Shown: positions 1 through 10,663 of the stretch, piece after piece | How positions within the stretch are numbered: the stretch's first letter is position 1 | Layout: every line of letters starts with the position of its first letter | Source: Epicoccum nigrum | Taxonomy: Eukaryota > Ascomycota > Dothideomycetes > Pleosporales > Didymellaceae | Length of the DNA stretch: 64,000 nt | Direction of reading: 5' to 3' | NCBI GenBank assembly: GCA_002116315.1 | Contig: KZ107838.1 | Location: 2,560,343-2,624,342 of the forward strand | Translations under genes and position numbers: made by a program | The notes under the pieces: generated by a model | Told to the model about the DNA's origin: nothing | Database searches by the model: none | What the model saw: only the letters and a program-made list of their open reading frames with translations

Positions 1-322
1 TAGAGGTCAGCGATTAATATTCTGTACTGTAAGCTACAGTACAGCGTTGTGGTGTTGTACTGTTGCAGTTAGTAGGCCTAACAGTTTGTTAGGGCGCGTC
101 ACTCGCTTATCCGCGTCACTCGCTATGCACTTACGTTATCCTTTTTGAATTTATTCTTCTTGAAGAAGATAAGATGTCCACGTCAAGCTTTGTCGCTCTT
201 ACCTCAGATGTGTAAATGGCTAACACTAGGCTGAATCATCGATAGCGTGTCCCCGTACCTCGGGTATGCAAACCGCTTACGAGCATCATCACAACATCAC
301 TCAACTTGAAGCACAACTCATC
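1..322. other. Upstream region of the aldoxime dehydratase gene
   Basis: No gene is seen here. A 12-bp direct repeat (gcgtcactcgct) lies at 96-107 and 113-124, followed by a T/A-rich stretch. It presumably holds the promoter of the gene that starts at 323, but no clear TATA box or factor site was identified. Confidence 0.4.
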
Positions 323-1411
323 ATGTCCTGTCCAGTGCGCTTGTATCCTCTGCGTAAACCTAAAAACCACCGCCTACCGGTGCCGAGGTATACACTTGCC
401 TTACCAAGACAAGCCACGCATATTCACACTTCATACATTGGCGTGCAGCAGCATTCAAACGATGCAGCAAGTACAGAGGCAAAGAGTCGACTTTGCCAGC
501 AGATTGATGCCTGGCTAAAGTCTGAGAGTAGACCATCGGCATACGAGTCATTTGCACTCATCGACGGACGCGAAGCCACTGGCACGACCATGTGGGTGGG
601 ATATTGGACTGATGCCGCTCGTTATGCAAGGGCTAAAGAGTCTCTAAAATTACGATCAATCTACTACCATCAACCCAAAGGAATCCGATCCTCGCTCGGT
701 CTCTGGCACGAGAGCTTCACAACAGAAGTCTCTCGCCTCGAGACTAACTACTCGGGCCTGGACTACCTTCCAGGACTCGGCCAAGTGCCTGGCAGCAGCG
801 CTGCTGAACACGATCTAGCAACATACTGGGGCGCTGCTCGCGACCGCATCCCAGAATCGGCGCATGACCTCTTTCCTCGCCCATTTGCAAACCACGATCG
901 TCCTGCCCAGAGTCCAGAAAGGTTGGGGCAACACCTGACAGGACGTAGCCACCATAACCTCGTGCACATCCGTTCGGGCCAGTGGTGGGAGAACTGCAAC
1001 GAGACAGAGACCTCAGCTTACGAAGTCGAACTCGAGCCGACGCTTCGCAAAGGCCTGCAGTATCTAAACGACAACGCGAAAGAGACAGGTGCCATGGGTC
1101 TTCGATATCTCCGCAATACCGACATCGACAAGCCATTGGTTGACTACGAGCGAAAAGAGACATGCGGCGCTGGATTCTTTGCTAACCTCGAGGACCTGGA
1201 GAACTGGGCGAAGACGCACAGCTCTCACCTGGCGATCTGGCGCGGGGCGATGGCGCACTACAAAGCATTTCCTGATAACAGGATGTTCAGAACGTGGCAT
1301 GAAGTCAGTGTTATCAAAGAAGGTGATGCAATGTTTGAATATATCAATTGTACGCAAGGTACAGGTGTTATGGGGTCAACGCATCTGCAGGTTGACGACT
1401 TGGATGTGTGA
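323..1411 (+). CDS. Aldoxime dehydratase (phenylacetaldoxime dehydratase family)
   Basis: A heme lyase that dehydrates aldoximes (R-CH=N-OH) to nitriles; family Dehydratase_hem, as in bacterial OxdB/OxdRE and the Fusarium enzyme. The 362-residue, intronless protein matches the family over its whole length (about 350 residues). Visible family motifs: YIGVQ near residue 38, YWGAARDRIP at 168-177 (a catalytic Arg equivalent), HIRSGQ at 215-220 (the Ser of the distal pocket), THSSHLAIW at 298-306 (heme-ligand His region) and WHEVSV at 325-330 (distal catalytic His region). The open frame extends 19 codons upstream, but the ATG at 323 gives the N-terminus typical of the family. No nitrilase, nitrile hydratase or P450 lies nearby, so the physiological substrate is unknown. 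Function by family is fairly sure; exact substrate is not. Confidence 0.88.
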   Translation: MSCPVRLYPLRKPKNHRLPVPRYTLALPRQATHIHTSYIGVQQHSNDAASTEAKSRLCQQIDAWLKSESRPSAYESFALIDGREATGTTMWVGYWTDAARYARAKESLKLRSIYYHQPKGIRSSLGLWHESFTTEVSRLETNYSGLDYLPGLGQVPGSSAAEHDLATYWGAARDRIPESAHDLFPRPFANHDRPAQSPERLGQHLTGRSHHNLVHIRSGQWWENCNETETSAYEVELEPTLRKGLQYLNDNAKETGAMGLRYLRNTDIDKPLVDYERKETCGAGFFANLEDLENWAKTHSSHLAIWRGAMAHYKAFPDNRMFRTWHEVSVIKEGDAMFEYINCTQGTGVMGSTHLQVDDLDV

Positions 1412-1677
1412 CCATCATGCCAATCGATGCGTCGGGACGTATCGTGTCCGTCGTTTTCTTTCAAAGTATTTATACCGGTATGTGAAAGCTAATTCAGGGC
1501 TATAACATCTTCTTTATTAAAATGGTTTCGTGTAAGTGGCACTTAGAAACAAATCCTTTGATAACTCAAAAAGCTGCAGATTTCTTACTATTTAAAAAAA
1601 AAAGCCTCCGTGAGACCTGCTCACAGTATCCGTACTTACGTTTTGCTCTATCTGGATTGATCCTAGACAGATGTACA

Positions 1678-3318
1678 CTAGTCCCAGACCGCATATTGCT
1701 CAGACACCTGGTCAGCGTCGACAGCGGTTGGTATTCCAGGGTGTTTACCACGAGGATCGGGATTAGCTGGTGGAGCGTAGATCTCAACTCGACACATCGG
1801 ACATTTCCAAAAATCGGCATCGATAAACTGCACCAGGCACGACTTACCGATAAGATGGCCATGAGGACACGACAACTTGATAGGGGTGTTGTCGAATGGA
1901 AGTTTGCCTTTCAGATGACGACGAGGCAGATGGCGCGACTGAAAATCTTCGTCGTCTGAATCATCGTCGTCGGATTCGTCATCGTCGGACTCGCCATCAT
2001 CTACCTCATCCTCTTCTACCACATCGTCGATAGGGTCAAGTGGAATGTATGGTACCCAGTGGTTGTTGTCAAATGAATCCTACTCTGCCTCGTCGTGATT
2101 TGACTTGTTATCTTCAGCCTCATAATCTTCTGCTTTGTCGAAGTCATCTAAGCAAATGATGCACGTCATCTTCTCCGCTTGGATCGAGGAGATTTCGACG
2201 TGCTCGAACTTCGCAACGATGGCTTGCGCGTCGAATACCTCGTAATAAGTGGCAGCCTGGGCGTTAATAGGGAGCAACAATAGATCGACACCAAAAATCT
2301 CGGTTCCGAGGTCTCCCTTGTTAACGCGTCGCTCGTAGTCTAGGTAGGCCGGATTATAACGTTCTTGTTTGGACGGTCCGAATGCATTGTCAATCACATC
2401 TGACAAAGCTTGCCACCAACAGATGTCCTTACCAACCCAGTTTTGTGTATCCACCTCATATTCGATGACTTGCCGCCAATAGTCACAGTCGTCCTGTTGG
2501 AGCTCGAGGAAGTGCTGCTCTAGCGCGATCAGACACTCCTCGCTCATCCCACACTCCTTCTTGTTATACACCATTGCGCAGATACCCCCCAGCTCAGGCT
2601 TTGGATCTAGTAGGTTACCTGAGTTAGATATAAGGGTCTGCCTATACCACTCCAAATCTTCAACTTTAGCGCCTAGCGCCTCAGTCGCAACCGCGCAGTC
2701 ATACCCAAGTTCTATCCAGTCTAGAGCCATGTGCTCATCAACCAGTCCCTGCAGCGCTGACTGGCTGAAATGTGGCTCAATGATCCTATCCCATATGTTC
2801 AGCTCGACCACGGCGGGGACATGAAGGTACCATTGTGGGAGTTCTGCTTGAACGGGCGGGACGATCATCCGCTTCTCGTCATCCCAGTCGCCCCGGTCTT
2901 TCCAGGCGTACGCCGCTCCACTGGCCTTCTTCGTGAAGTCACCGTCAGGCTTATATTTGGATAAGCACGACAATTCGCCTGGTTCTTCCCAACCTTGTTA
3001 CATGAAGGGATGCGCGTCCTGGGCGACGATGAAGTCGTACAAAGCGGCGTCTGATGCCATCAGAAAATGGTCGAGGTAGAGCGCCTCAAGGCTCTCAGCG
3101 GGCATGTCGACCCATGGCTTCTTGTAATGCTTCCATTCGCCCACAGGATACCAGTAATCGCGGCGAGTCGGGCGGGCGGGCCCGCGTAAGTGCGGGACTG
3201 TGGCAGCTGTATAGCGGGGTTGTGAGGTTGTGAGGTTGTACGTGTGGTTCTCCCCTGTTGAGAAGAGATTCTGAGGGAGTTTGGGACAGGGAGATGCATA
3301 CCGTACAAGTAAGATAAA
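1678..3318 (-). pseudogene. RING-finger protein gene interrupted by in-frame stop(s)
   Basis: One reading frame runs from about 3318 down to 1678 and encodes an acidic protein ending in a C3HC4-type RING: CIICLDDF at the end of the upper part, then SCPHGHLIGKSC and WKCPMC. A TAG at 2080-2082 falls inside the RING, between its first and second cysteine pairs, and a TAA lies at 2998-3000. The TAA may be removed by an 81-nt intron (2921-3001, GT..AG, CTGAC branch site). No frame-keeping intron could be found for the TAG. Both stops would be CAG and CAA after one C-to-T change, as repeat-induced point mutation would make, but two sites prove little. The 5' end is unclear: no in-frame ATG lies above 3105, and a GTGAGT donor at 3339 suggests an upstream exon. 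Probably an inactivated E3-ligase-like gene; sequencing error or readthrough remain possible. Confidence 0.55.
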
Positions 3319-3340
3319 TTAGCGACTTGTTTACTCACAG

Positions 3341-4812
3341 GAGGGTCTAGGGCACAGGGAGGACAAGGGATACGTGTGGAGACTGAGATTGGTCAAGGAA
3401 GTGCGAGAATGATATCAAAATGACACGAGTATAATGCTTTGTATAATATGGGAGACCACCCTACCATAGCAAAAGAGTTGCATTTTTGTAGCGGGATACG
3501 AGACTTATTAGTCGCAGATTAATATAGGTATCAACTAACTCAGCCTAAAACTATAAGGCAGATAGCAAAGGTCCTACCTTATCCTTACAACATCAACTTA
3601 AAGAGAGTGTAATGAAGGAAGGAGACTCATTATGCTATACTAACGTAAGAAGGGGTTGTGACGAGGGGTTGTAACGCGACGAAGGCCTCAGTCACGTGCA
3701 GACCCTGACCCAGACCTTCACCACTACTTAGAGGCCACAGAGAGTCTGACAACGTCACTCCGATTCTTACGACGTCACCCTGCCTCTACCCCCTCTTAAA
3801 CGTCACGCGGCTCTGCCGAGTATCCCTACCTCATTAACAACGTCGTTTCCTCTTAGGGAGACTGGCCTCTCAGACCTTCACCATCTACATCAGCACGTTA
3901 TGGCGAGTGAGTTGATACCCGCATCGATCTGCTGACTGCTAGATCTCGTATCCTATCTTGACAAGGTGGGTTTCTTTTTGCCAGGGGGGTGTAGTCCCCT
4001 ATATCATGCAAAGCACCCGTAAGCCGATCGAAGCAAAGCAAGGCTTGACTCCCTCGCAACCCCCCAGCCAAAGAAGTGTGTCCACCGCGCTCTCTCACAA
4101 CTCCCTCTCCACGTGAAACCACTTGAACCGAAAACCCCCATCATTCCCAAGAACGGAAGAGTGGCGGCCCCCTTCCCAGCCAAGCCCGTAATCCACAGCC
4201 ATTCTGTGGTCAAGTCCAACACGGCACTATTTCTCATCTGCCTGCGTAATCGTCCATCTGATTGAATGACGCGAGGCGAGCCGGCCGCGATCTCTTCAAA
4301 TATCCACTCTCCCTCGCTACGTTACGCGACTTTACGCTTTCGAGCCAGCCACATATCAACATACCCTCGTGAGAGACAGACAGAGTGGAAGTAAGCGATA
4401 CATTGACCTGCGAAGCGCAAGTCTTTCTCTCTCTCGAGCGGGCTATGTACAAAGGGGAAGTATGAGGGAGGGGTATTGCGTCGCGAGCGGCAGGATGGAA
4501 TGAACGCCGGCGCAGTAAACCAAAAGACCGGAAAAAAAAACCAGAGACCTAAAAATCCCCCATGCCTGCGTGAAATAAACAGAAAGCCAAAGACCCCCAA
4601 AACGCCATTCGTTATGCATCAAGCGCTTTTCCCAACAAGGACAAAGGAGAAAAAGAGGCAACACTGCCAAGCAAAAATACCCGCTGCGCGATGGAAGAGG
4701 GGGGGGGGGTATACAACAGGCTGGGCTCAGCCTTTGCCAGCAACCCAGAAACGAACAGACGACACAACACAACACAGCACAACAAGGAAATCTCAGACTC
4801 TCAGAACCCCCG
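3341..4812. other. Gene-free stretch with repeated ACGTCA motifs
   Basis: No convincing gene. Three ACGTCA hexamers (CRE/bZIP core) lie at 3752-3757, 3772-3777 and 3800-3805. The string cagaccttcacca recurs at 3711 and 3871. Nearer 4812 the DNA is purine-rich on the plus strand and includes a G run near 4700; this would be the 3' flank of the Mps1 gene. Short open frames here look random. Confidence 0.4.
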
Positions 4813-6700
4813 CTACTCGCTCTCCAGCAACTGCCTGATCTTCTCGTAGAAACTCGCCGGGTACTGCCGTATCTCCTCCTCGGTGGGCGCGGGCTTGTTG
4901 GGATCGCGGAACCGATCGGCCACGCGCTGTATGATCTGTCCGAGCAGCTCCTGCGGGATGCGCAGATCGTCGCCCGCGTCGGGGAACAGGAAGACGTCGT
5001 GCTCGTCGAGCAGCTGCGCGACGGTGGGGCGGCGCGAGGCGTCGCGGTTGAGGCAGCGCTTGAGCGTTGCTTTCAGCCCCGGGGGGATGCGCACGTCGCC
5101 GACGCCGTGGTCCGGGAAGGAGATGGCGTGCGAGCGGTTGACGATGGCGAGGACGCGCGCCATCTGGTTTGCAATGTGGGCGAAGGGGGGTCGCCCGTAC
5201 ACCATTTGGTACAGGATGCAGCCCAGGCTCCACACGTCCGAGGGCTTGCCGAGGGCCATGTCCTTGGCTGCGTGGCCGTTGGAGAGCATGCCCTGGGCGC
5301 CGCCGGCGGAGTCTTCGAGGGACTCGGGCGACATGTAGTTGGGGGTGCCGATGTGCGAGTCGCGGTGGACGTTGACGGTGTGGTCTGTTTCGATGGCGTT
5401 GGCGATGCCGAAGTCGATGAGCTTGAGGCGGCCTGAGACGAGGAGGAAGTTTGCAGGTTTCAAGTCGGAGTGGACGATGTCGTGGGCGTGGACGGCGCCG
5501 ACGCATTCGAGCATTTCTTTCCAGTAGAAGCGCGTGAAGGCGAGGTCCAGGGTGCCTGGGGCAGAGGAGTCGGTGGGGTCAAGTTTCATCCGGATGATGC
5601 GGGCGAGGTCAGATTCGCCGATTTCCATGAGCTGTTGTGTTTTGTTAGCTGACGGCGTTCCAAGCAGGTAGATTACTACATACCACACTGAGGATCTGTC
5701 GTTGCTCGTCAACCTCCCAATCGTAGAGGCGGACGACCCGTTCGACATTCTTCAGCTTCTGCAGGAGATCAATCTCGCCCTTGTAGCCTCGCACTGCAGC
5801 TTCATCTGCGTCTTCAAGCTTCACTCTCTTCAACGCTAGCAGCTTGAAGTTCTCGGCCATGACACGGTACACGGCCGAGCTACCTCCTCGCCCTATCCGG
5901 TCCATCTGCGAGTAATGCTTTCCATTGACAGACAGCGTGCTTCTCTTCTTGCGTTCCCTCTGCTTGGTGGTGGTCGCTGCACCAGCAGCTACAGTGGCGG
6001 CCTCAAGGACGGACATCTTTGGCGGGGGCGGGGGTGCCGGTCTCCGTGGTGTGTTCGCGTCTCTATTCTGTAATGGCGCAGGTTTCTCTTGCTGATGTTC
6101 TGGAGGCGGCGATTGGTGCCTCTGGAGAGGTGACTGGTGGTGTTGCGCGGAGGGTATGTCGCGCTCATCTCTAACTTTCATGACCGAGTCGGTCATCTTG
6201 AGCACAGAATCCGGAACATTCGGGTGTTCTTCCTTCACCCGCACAATTGACGCTGGGAGGTTCTCCTGGTCCTGCGATGGTGGGTGGTCTTCTTCGCTCT
6301 GGGGGGTCCTTCGAAAGCGGCGCATTGGTGCGCCCCGCAGAGGTACGCGCTTGATGCGCAGGCTCGGCGCAGGCGTGACCGAGTCCTGCTGCACCCTCTC
6401 GGGTGTGTTCGATGCTGACCCATTGCGTGATATTTTTAATTTGGGTTTCCTCCGCTCGGGCGACATGGCATCGTTGTTCTGTGCAAGCAGGGCGGTAGTG
6501 AGGGCGCTAAGCTTCATGGGTTGCGGGATCTCGTCGTCTGAGCTATCGCCAATGTCGATATTCTGCATCATGGGTGCGTTGGCCGAGAAGCCTTGAGACT
6601 CGCCCAGCACTGACATGGGCGAGTCCCTGCGAATCCGGCTGGAAGTCTGTACGCGCATCCGTCCGTAGGAGCCCATGGGCGTTGGGGAAGCAGCAGCCAT
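4813..6700 (-). CDS. mps1: Dual-specificity kinase Mps1/TTK (Mph1), spindle checkpoint
   Basis: Protein kinase that launches the spindle-assembly checkpoint at unattached kinetochores and acts in spindle-pole duplication in yeasts. Two exons (6700-5684 and 5631-4813) are joined over a 52-nt intron (5632-5683, GTATGT..CAG, CTAAC branch), giving 611 residues. Residues 1 to about 255 are disordered, rich in Ser/Pro/Gln with candidate CDK and MAPK sites. The kinase domain starts near residue 264 with a glycine loop (GRGGSSAVY), then the catalytic HSDLKPAN at 393-400, DFG at 412-414 and the Mps1-type activation loop HRDSHIGTPNYMSPESL at 428-444, which is diagnostic for the family. A C-terminal tail of about 80 residues follows. 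Nothing essential is missing. Confidence 0.95.
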
Positions 6701-7152
6701 TGCGGAGCGGTGAGTCGGGCGCGTCGCTATATAGAATTGGGAGAGGCTATCTAGCTAGCGAATGTTGCTGTAGTGTTAGTTGCGCATACATAAGGCCCGG
6801 AGGGAAGGCGGCTGTTCGCTGTAGGGATGCTGGCGATGGTCGAGTTGTGAGGTCGTGGGCGTGCGCGACACATGTGGAGTTGGTGCCGCCGTTGCTGGGC
6901 AACAGCCATGTAAACACGCATAGTCTGGACTGCCGCACAATTATGTCACAGGTCCTGCTTGGTCAGGGCCGAATCATTCGAATTTTGATATAGATTTTCT
7001 TTTCCGTCTCGTGCTAAATAGGACGCTTGTAGCATCTGATTTCAATATGATGTACAACACCCAGAACAACCACCAATAATGGTCTGTCTATGCTAATACG
7101 CCGCCTTATTCTGGTGAACCATAACCCCGCCAACGCCTGCGATGCAAGTAAA
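6701..7152. other. Intergenic: mps1 promoter and PTC7-like 3' flank
   Basis: Both neighbours are on the minus strand, so this is the promoter of mps1 and the terminator region of the phosphatase gene. No clear TATA box, repeat or small gene was recognised. Confidence 0.4.
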
Positions 7153-8481
7153 TCAGAGCTTTGATGATACAGCCGCCGGCGACTCTTCTAGTACTACGGC
7201 AATGACGGCCGCAATGTCATCGGGCTTGCCGCCGTGCCAGTTCTCGCCTGGGTAGTACTTCTGCACCTCCTTTGCAAATGGCCCGTCGCGACGGGTGTTG
7301 AGGCCTGTCTCCTTTGCTTCCTTCGCAATGGCAGTGGCTACGATGGCCTGCAACGACTTGCTGTCGGCCTTGCGTCCCGTGCCAGCTTGTACCAGCTTGG
7401 CCAGGTTGTGTCCCACCTCGATAGTGCCGTCCTTCTCCACCCAGGCACCAGCAGCCACCATCTGCTTGCTGACTATGCCGAGCGCGTCTTGCGGGCTGAG
7501 GTTGTCCCATACACCGTCCGTGGCGAAGACCAGGACATCGCCGTGGCGGACCTTGTGGTGCGTGATGCTGGATTCTTTGGGCTGGTCGGACAGGGTGGAT
7601 GGGCCACCGAAGATGGCCATCTGCACGAGCATGCGGTGTGGTGTCTTGGATAGCTGGTAGGGGGTGTTGAAGCCGTGCGTCTGGGGCTGGGTAAAGTGTC
7701 GCACGGCGTTCAGTCCCAGATGCATGAAACCAGAATCGCCCAGATTGGCGACCTCAACGTTGCCGTTGGGCTCGGCAACAGCCAGACATGCGGTGCTGCC
7801 ACCACCCTCGATGGTGTCATCCTCGGTGACCTCGTCGTAAGCAACTTGCAGCAGCTCCTTCGGGTGCAACGTGGATGTGTTGAAGCCGTGGGGGAACGAG
7901 CGGGCGGCGCAAGCCATGTACTCGCACAAGCCATGGGAGAAGTCGGCGGGGTCCAGCCCTGATTCGACCCAGCCACCCACGCCGTCTGCTACGCCAAACG
8001 TCGCCGTCTTTGTGTCGCCAACCTGGCTGTAGAAGAGCGCGTCTTGTCCGCTGCGCAGCCGTCGCCGCTTGTCTATGCTCTCCTTGCACTCCTGCCAGTC
8101 CTCGTGGCGCTTTGTGGGGTCATGTACCGGGTTGGTGTACAGGTTCTGGGCTGCGTTGAAGCGGTCCTGCTTGGCGGAGTAGGATGCGGCGACGTGGTAG
8201 GAGAATTGTGGCGCGCTGCCGGCGTGGTGCGAGGTGGAGGAGCCATAGGACCGCAGGCCTGCTGGGTTCGACGTTGTGTCCCTCTGCAGCGGGCAGACTG
8301 GCGGGGCGAGGGGAGACTGCGCCCGCTGTTGCTGTGTGTGGAGGTTTGCTGTGCGAGTGGAGTGCGCTGGCGCAATCAAGGTGCTCGCGGATAGGGCAAA
8401 GAGGAACAGGCCCGAGGCGGCGCGGCGAGTGGGCATCCTGGCGAGACTCGCGGCGCTGGCGCTGGCAATGGCATACGACAT
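7153..8481 (-). CDS. ptc7: Mitochondrial-type PP2C phosphatase (Ptc7 family)
   Basis: Metal-dependent Ser/Thr phosphatase of the Ptc7/PPTC7 branch, which in yeast acts in mitochondria (coenzyme Q biosynthesis, mitophagy). From the ATG at 8481 the protein has 442 residues. It begins with an Arg- and Ser-rich, acid-free presequence followed by a hydrophobic stretch (about residues 24-38), as expected for mitochondrial import. PP2C motifs: FGVADGVGGW around 162-171 (metal-binding Asp), GGGSTACLAV near 226-235, NLGDSGF at 246-252, FATDGVWDNL at 319-328 and KPDDIAAV near the end (last metal Asp). The same frame stays open upstream to another ATG at 8700, which would add 73 residues. No intron. It diverges from prp4. 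Confidence 0.9.
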   Translation of the reverse strand: MSYAIASASAASLARMPTRRAASGLFLFALSASTLIAPAHSTRTANLHTQQQRAQSPLAPPVCPLQRDTTSNPAGLRSYGSSTSHHAGSAPQFSYHVAASYSAKQDRFNAAQNLYTNPVHDPTKRHEDWQECKESIDKRRRLRSGQDALFYSQVGDTKTATFGVADGVGGWVESGLDPADFSHGLCEYMACAARSFPHGFNTSTLHPKELLQVAYDEVTEDDTIEGGGSTACLAVAEPNGNVEVANLGDSGFMHLGLNAVRHFTQPQTHGFNTPYQLSKTPHRMLVQMAIFGGPSTLSDQPKESSITHHKVRHGDVLVFATDGVWDNLSPQDALGIVSKQMVAAGAWVEKDGTIEVGHNLAKLVQAGTGRKADSKSLQAIVATAIAKEAKETGLNTRRDGPFAKEVQKYYPGENWHGGKPDDIAAVIAVVLEESPAAVSSKL

Positions 8482-9011
8482 GGCCGCAACCCAGGCCTTG
8501 CAATCAGACGTCAGTGGGTGTAAGAAAAAAGTGAGTGGAGAGTGTTGTGGCAGCAAATGCGCATACTGGCGGCGCAATGTCACAGCAGCAGAAGGCGAAG
8601 CTGAGGTAGGAACAAACTTCTGGGCTAGAGAGCGAGAGCACGCGCCGATCCGGCTAGTCGAGCAGAACAGCCCTGGAGAACTTACTATTATCGTGTTCAT
8701 AGCACGCCACACGTAGGCAGGATTAGTATTGTGGACGAAGATGTCTGCAGCTGGCACGCCAATTCCTCAAGCAGTCCTGGAGCTCTAAACTACACTACAC
8801 GCAATCTGGCCACTCGTGCCTGTGCCTGTGCCTGTGCCTGTCGCGGCTACTGCAGCGCGTTACAGGTGGGTTGCAGGGCTGGGCGAATGACATAGCCGAC
8901 GCTAAGGAAGCTGCCGCTGCCGCCGCCTGCGACTCTGAACTTCTTTTCGAACGCACCTCACATGCAACAACACTTGCGCTCCGCAGCACCACCGCGGCAC
9001 CGTCAGTCGCC
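8482..9011. promoter_or_regulatory. Divergent promoter between ptc7 and prp4
   Basis: 530 bp separate the two start codons. No TATA box was seen. A tandem hexamer array of tgtgcc units lies at 8815-8840, about 170 bp from the prp4 start. Part of the segment is also an open extension of the ptc7 frame. Confidence 0.5.
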
Positions 9012-10663
9012 ATGAACGTGCACCCGGCGCGGCAGGCCTATGTCGAGGAGGCAAATGGCCCCGACGACATGGAGGGCATTGACTATGCCAGCGTTCGTAC
9101 GTCGTCTCGCACTCGCACTCCCACACCAACACTCACACCAACACCCACACCCACACCTACACCCACATCCTGCACCACAGCTAACATGCTTGCACAGCTT
9201 TGGACCGCAACCACGCCATGCCCGGCGGCGGCGCGGGAGGCAACCCTATGGCCTCCGATCTGCTTGCTGAGTTCGAGCGCAAGAAGCGCGCCGCCAACCT
9301 GATCGTCCCTACCGCCGACCGCGATGTCAAGCTGCGACTGCGCTCGATGAAAGAGCCCATCACCTTGTTCGGCGAGGGCCCGGCCGACCGCCGCGACCGA
9401 CTGCGCGCACTTCTGGCAAATGCGGCCGAGGCGGGAGGAGAGGACGCCGAGGATGTTGTTATGGAAGAAGAGGAGGGCCCCGGGGACGAGCAGGAGGAGT
9501 TCTACACCCAGGGCACACAGTCGCTGCTGGATGCCCGGCGAGACATGGCCAAATACTCGCTTCCACGTGCAAAGCAGCGCATCGCCTACCAGCGTCAGGA
9601 AGCTACAATACCGCTCAAAGCGCACGTCGAGCACCGCAACGCCATCAAGGACCGGCTGAAGGGCTTCGAGCTCTACGGTTCGCAGACTGCCGACCGACCC
9701 GTCAGCATCGTGCGCGCCTCACCAAACGGCCAGTACGTTGCTTACGGCACATGGGGCGGCAAGGTTGCGTTGCTGGAGATTCCCAGCTTGGAGCAGAAGA
9801 AGATGTACCGTGGTGGGCATACAGAGCGCACAACCGGCATAGATTGGGCTCCCGGCGCCACATTACCAGGCAGCACTGTGTCTTCCGGCAGCGTCAATTT
9901 TGCATCAGGTGGAGCAGGCGGAAAGGTCCAGCTGTGGTCACTGGATGACGACAAGCCCCTCCGAACATTGGAGGGTCACACCGAGCGCGTGTGCCGTCTG
10001 GCTTTTCATCCGTCCGGACGATACCTGGCTTCGGCTTCCGAAGACACCACATGGCGCCTTTGGAACGTCGAAACTGGTCAGGAGCTACTTACCCAAGAGG
10101 GTCACTCGAAAGAAGTGTACACAGTCAGCTTCAACCAGGACGGATCTTTAGTTGCGAGTGCTGGCCTGGACAGCATTGGCCGCGTGTGGGACGTCCGCAC
10201 AGGTCGTGTCATCTATATGTTGGAGAGTCACATCAAGCCCATCTACGGTCTGGATTGGGGAGTCGACGGCCATCGCCTCCTCTCTGGATCAGGTGATGGT
10301 TTCATGAAGTGTTGGGATGTACGAGCTATGCGCGAAACCAACTCGATTGCCGCAAACACAGGAGGTGTCACCGATCTCCGGTGGTACCAGGGGACAGATG
10401 GGCCCGCGAGCGGAGTGCCGCTGCAGCAGAACGAAGGGGGCGACCTGGTGCCGAAAAAAGCATCTACATTCGTCGTGTCATCTGGCTTCGACAAGAATGT
10501 CCAGGTGTTCTCGGCCGACGACTGGGCGCATTGCAAGACACTACAGGGTCATTCAGGGCCAGTCTTCAGCGCAGACGTGACAAGCGATGCGGCATGGATC
10601 GTCAGTGGAGGAAAGGATAGAACCATTAAGCTCTGGTCGAGGGACGATAATGAGGGGATATGA
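9012..10663 (+). CDS. prp4: U4/U6 snRNP protein Prp4 (PRPF4), WD40
   Basis: Spliceosome component of the U4/U6 and U4/U6.U5 snRNPs; in the nucleus it binds the Prp3/snRNA complex. Exon 1 (9012-9096) joins exon 2 (9198-10663) over a 101-nt intron with a GTACGT donor and CAG acceptor, giving 516 residues. The Prp4-specific splicing-factor motif (ITLFGEGPADRRDRLRALL) lies near residues 83-101. Seven WD40 repeats fill about residues 190-510, with recognisable repeat ends such as VQLWSLDD, WRLWNVET, GRVWDVRT, MKCWDVRA and IKLWSRDD. The intron is almost entirely a degenerate CA-rich hexamer repeat (9105-9173). Assignment is secure. Confidence 0.95.
9105..9173 (+). repeat. CA-rich hexanucleotide repeat inside prp4 intron 1
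   Basis: About 60 bases of units such as acaccc, acacca and acactc, with 6-base periodicity, occupy most of the 101-nt intron between donor and acceptor. Likely polymorphic in length. Confidence 0.8.

Noticed and set aside
2023..2082. Intron removing the TAG in the RING gene
   Set aside because: A GTAGGA donor exists, but no downstream AG restores the frame without another stop.
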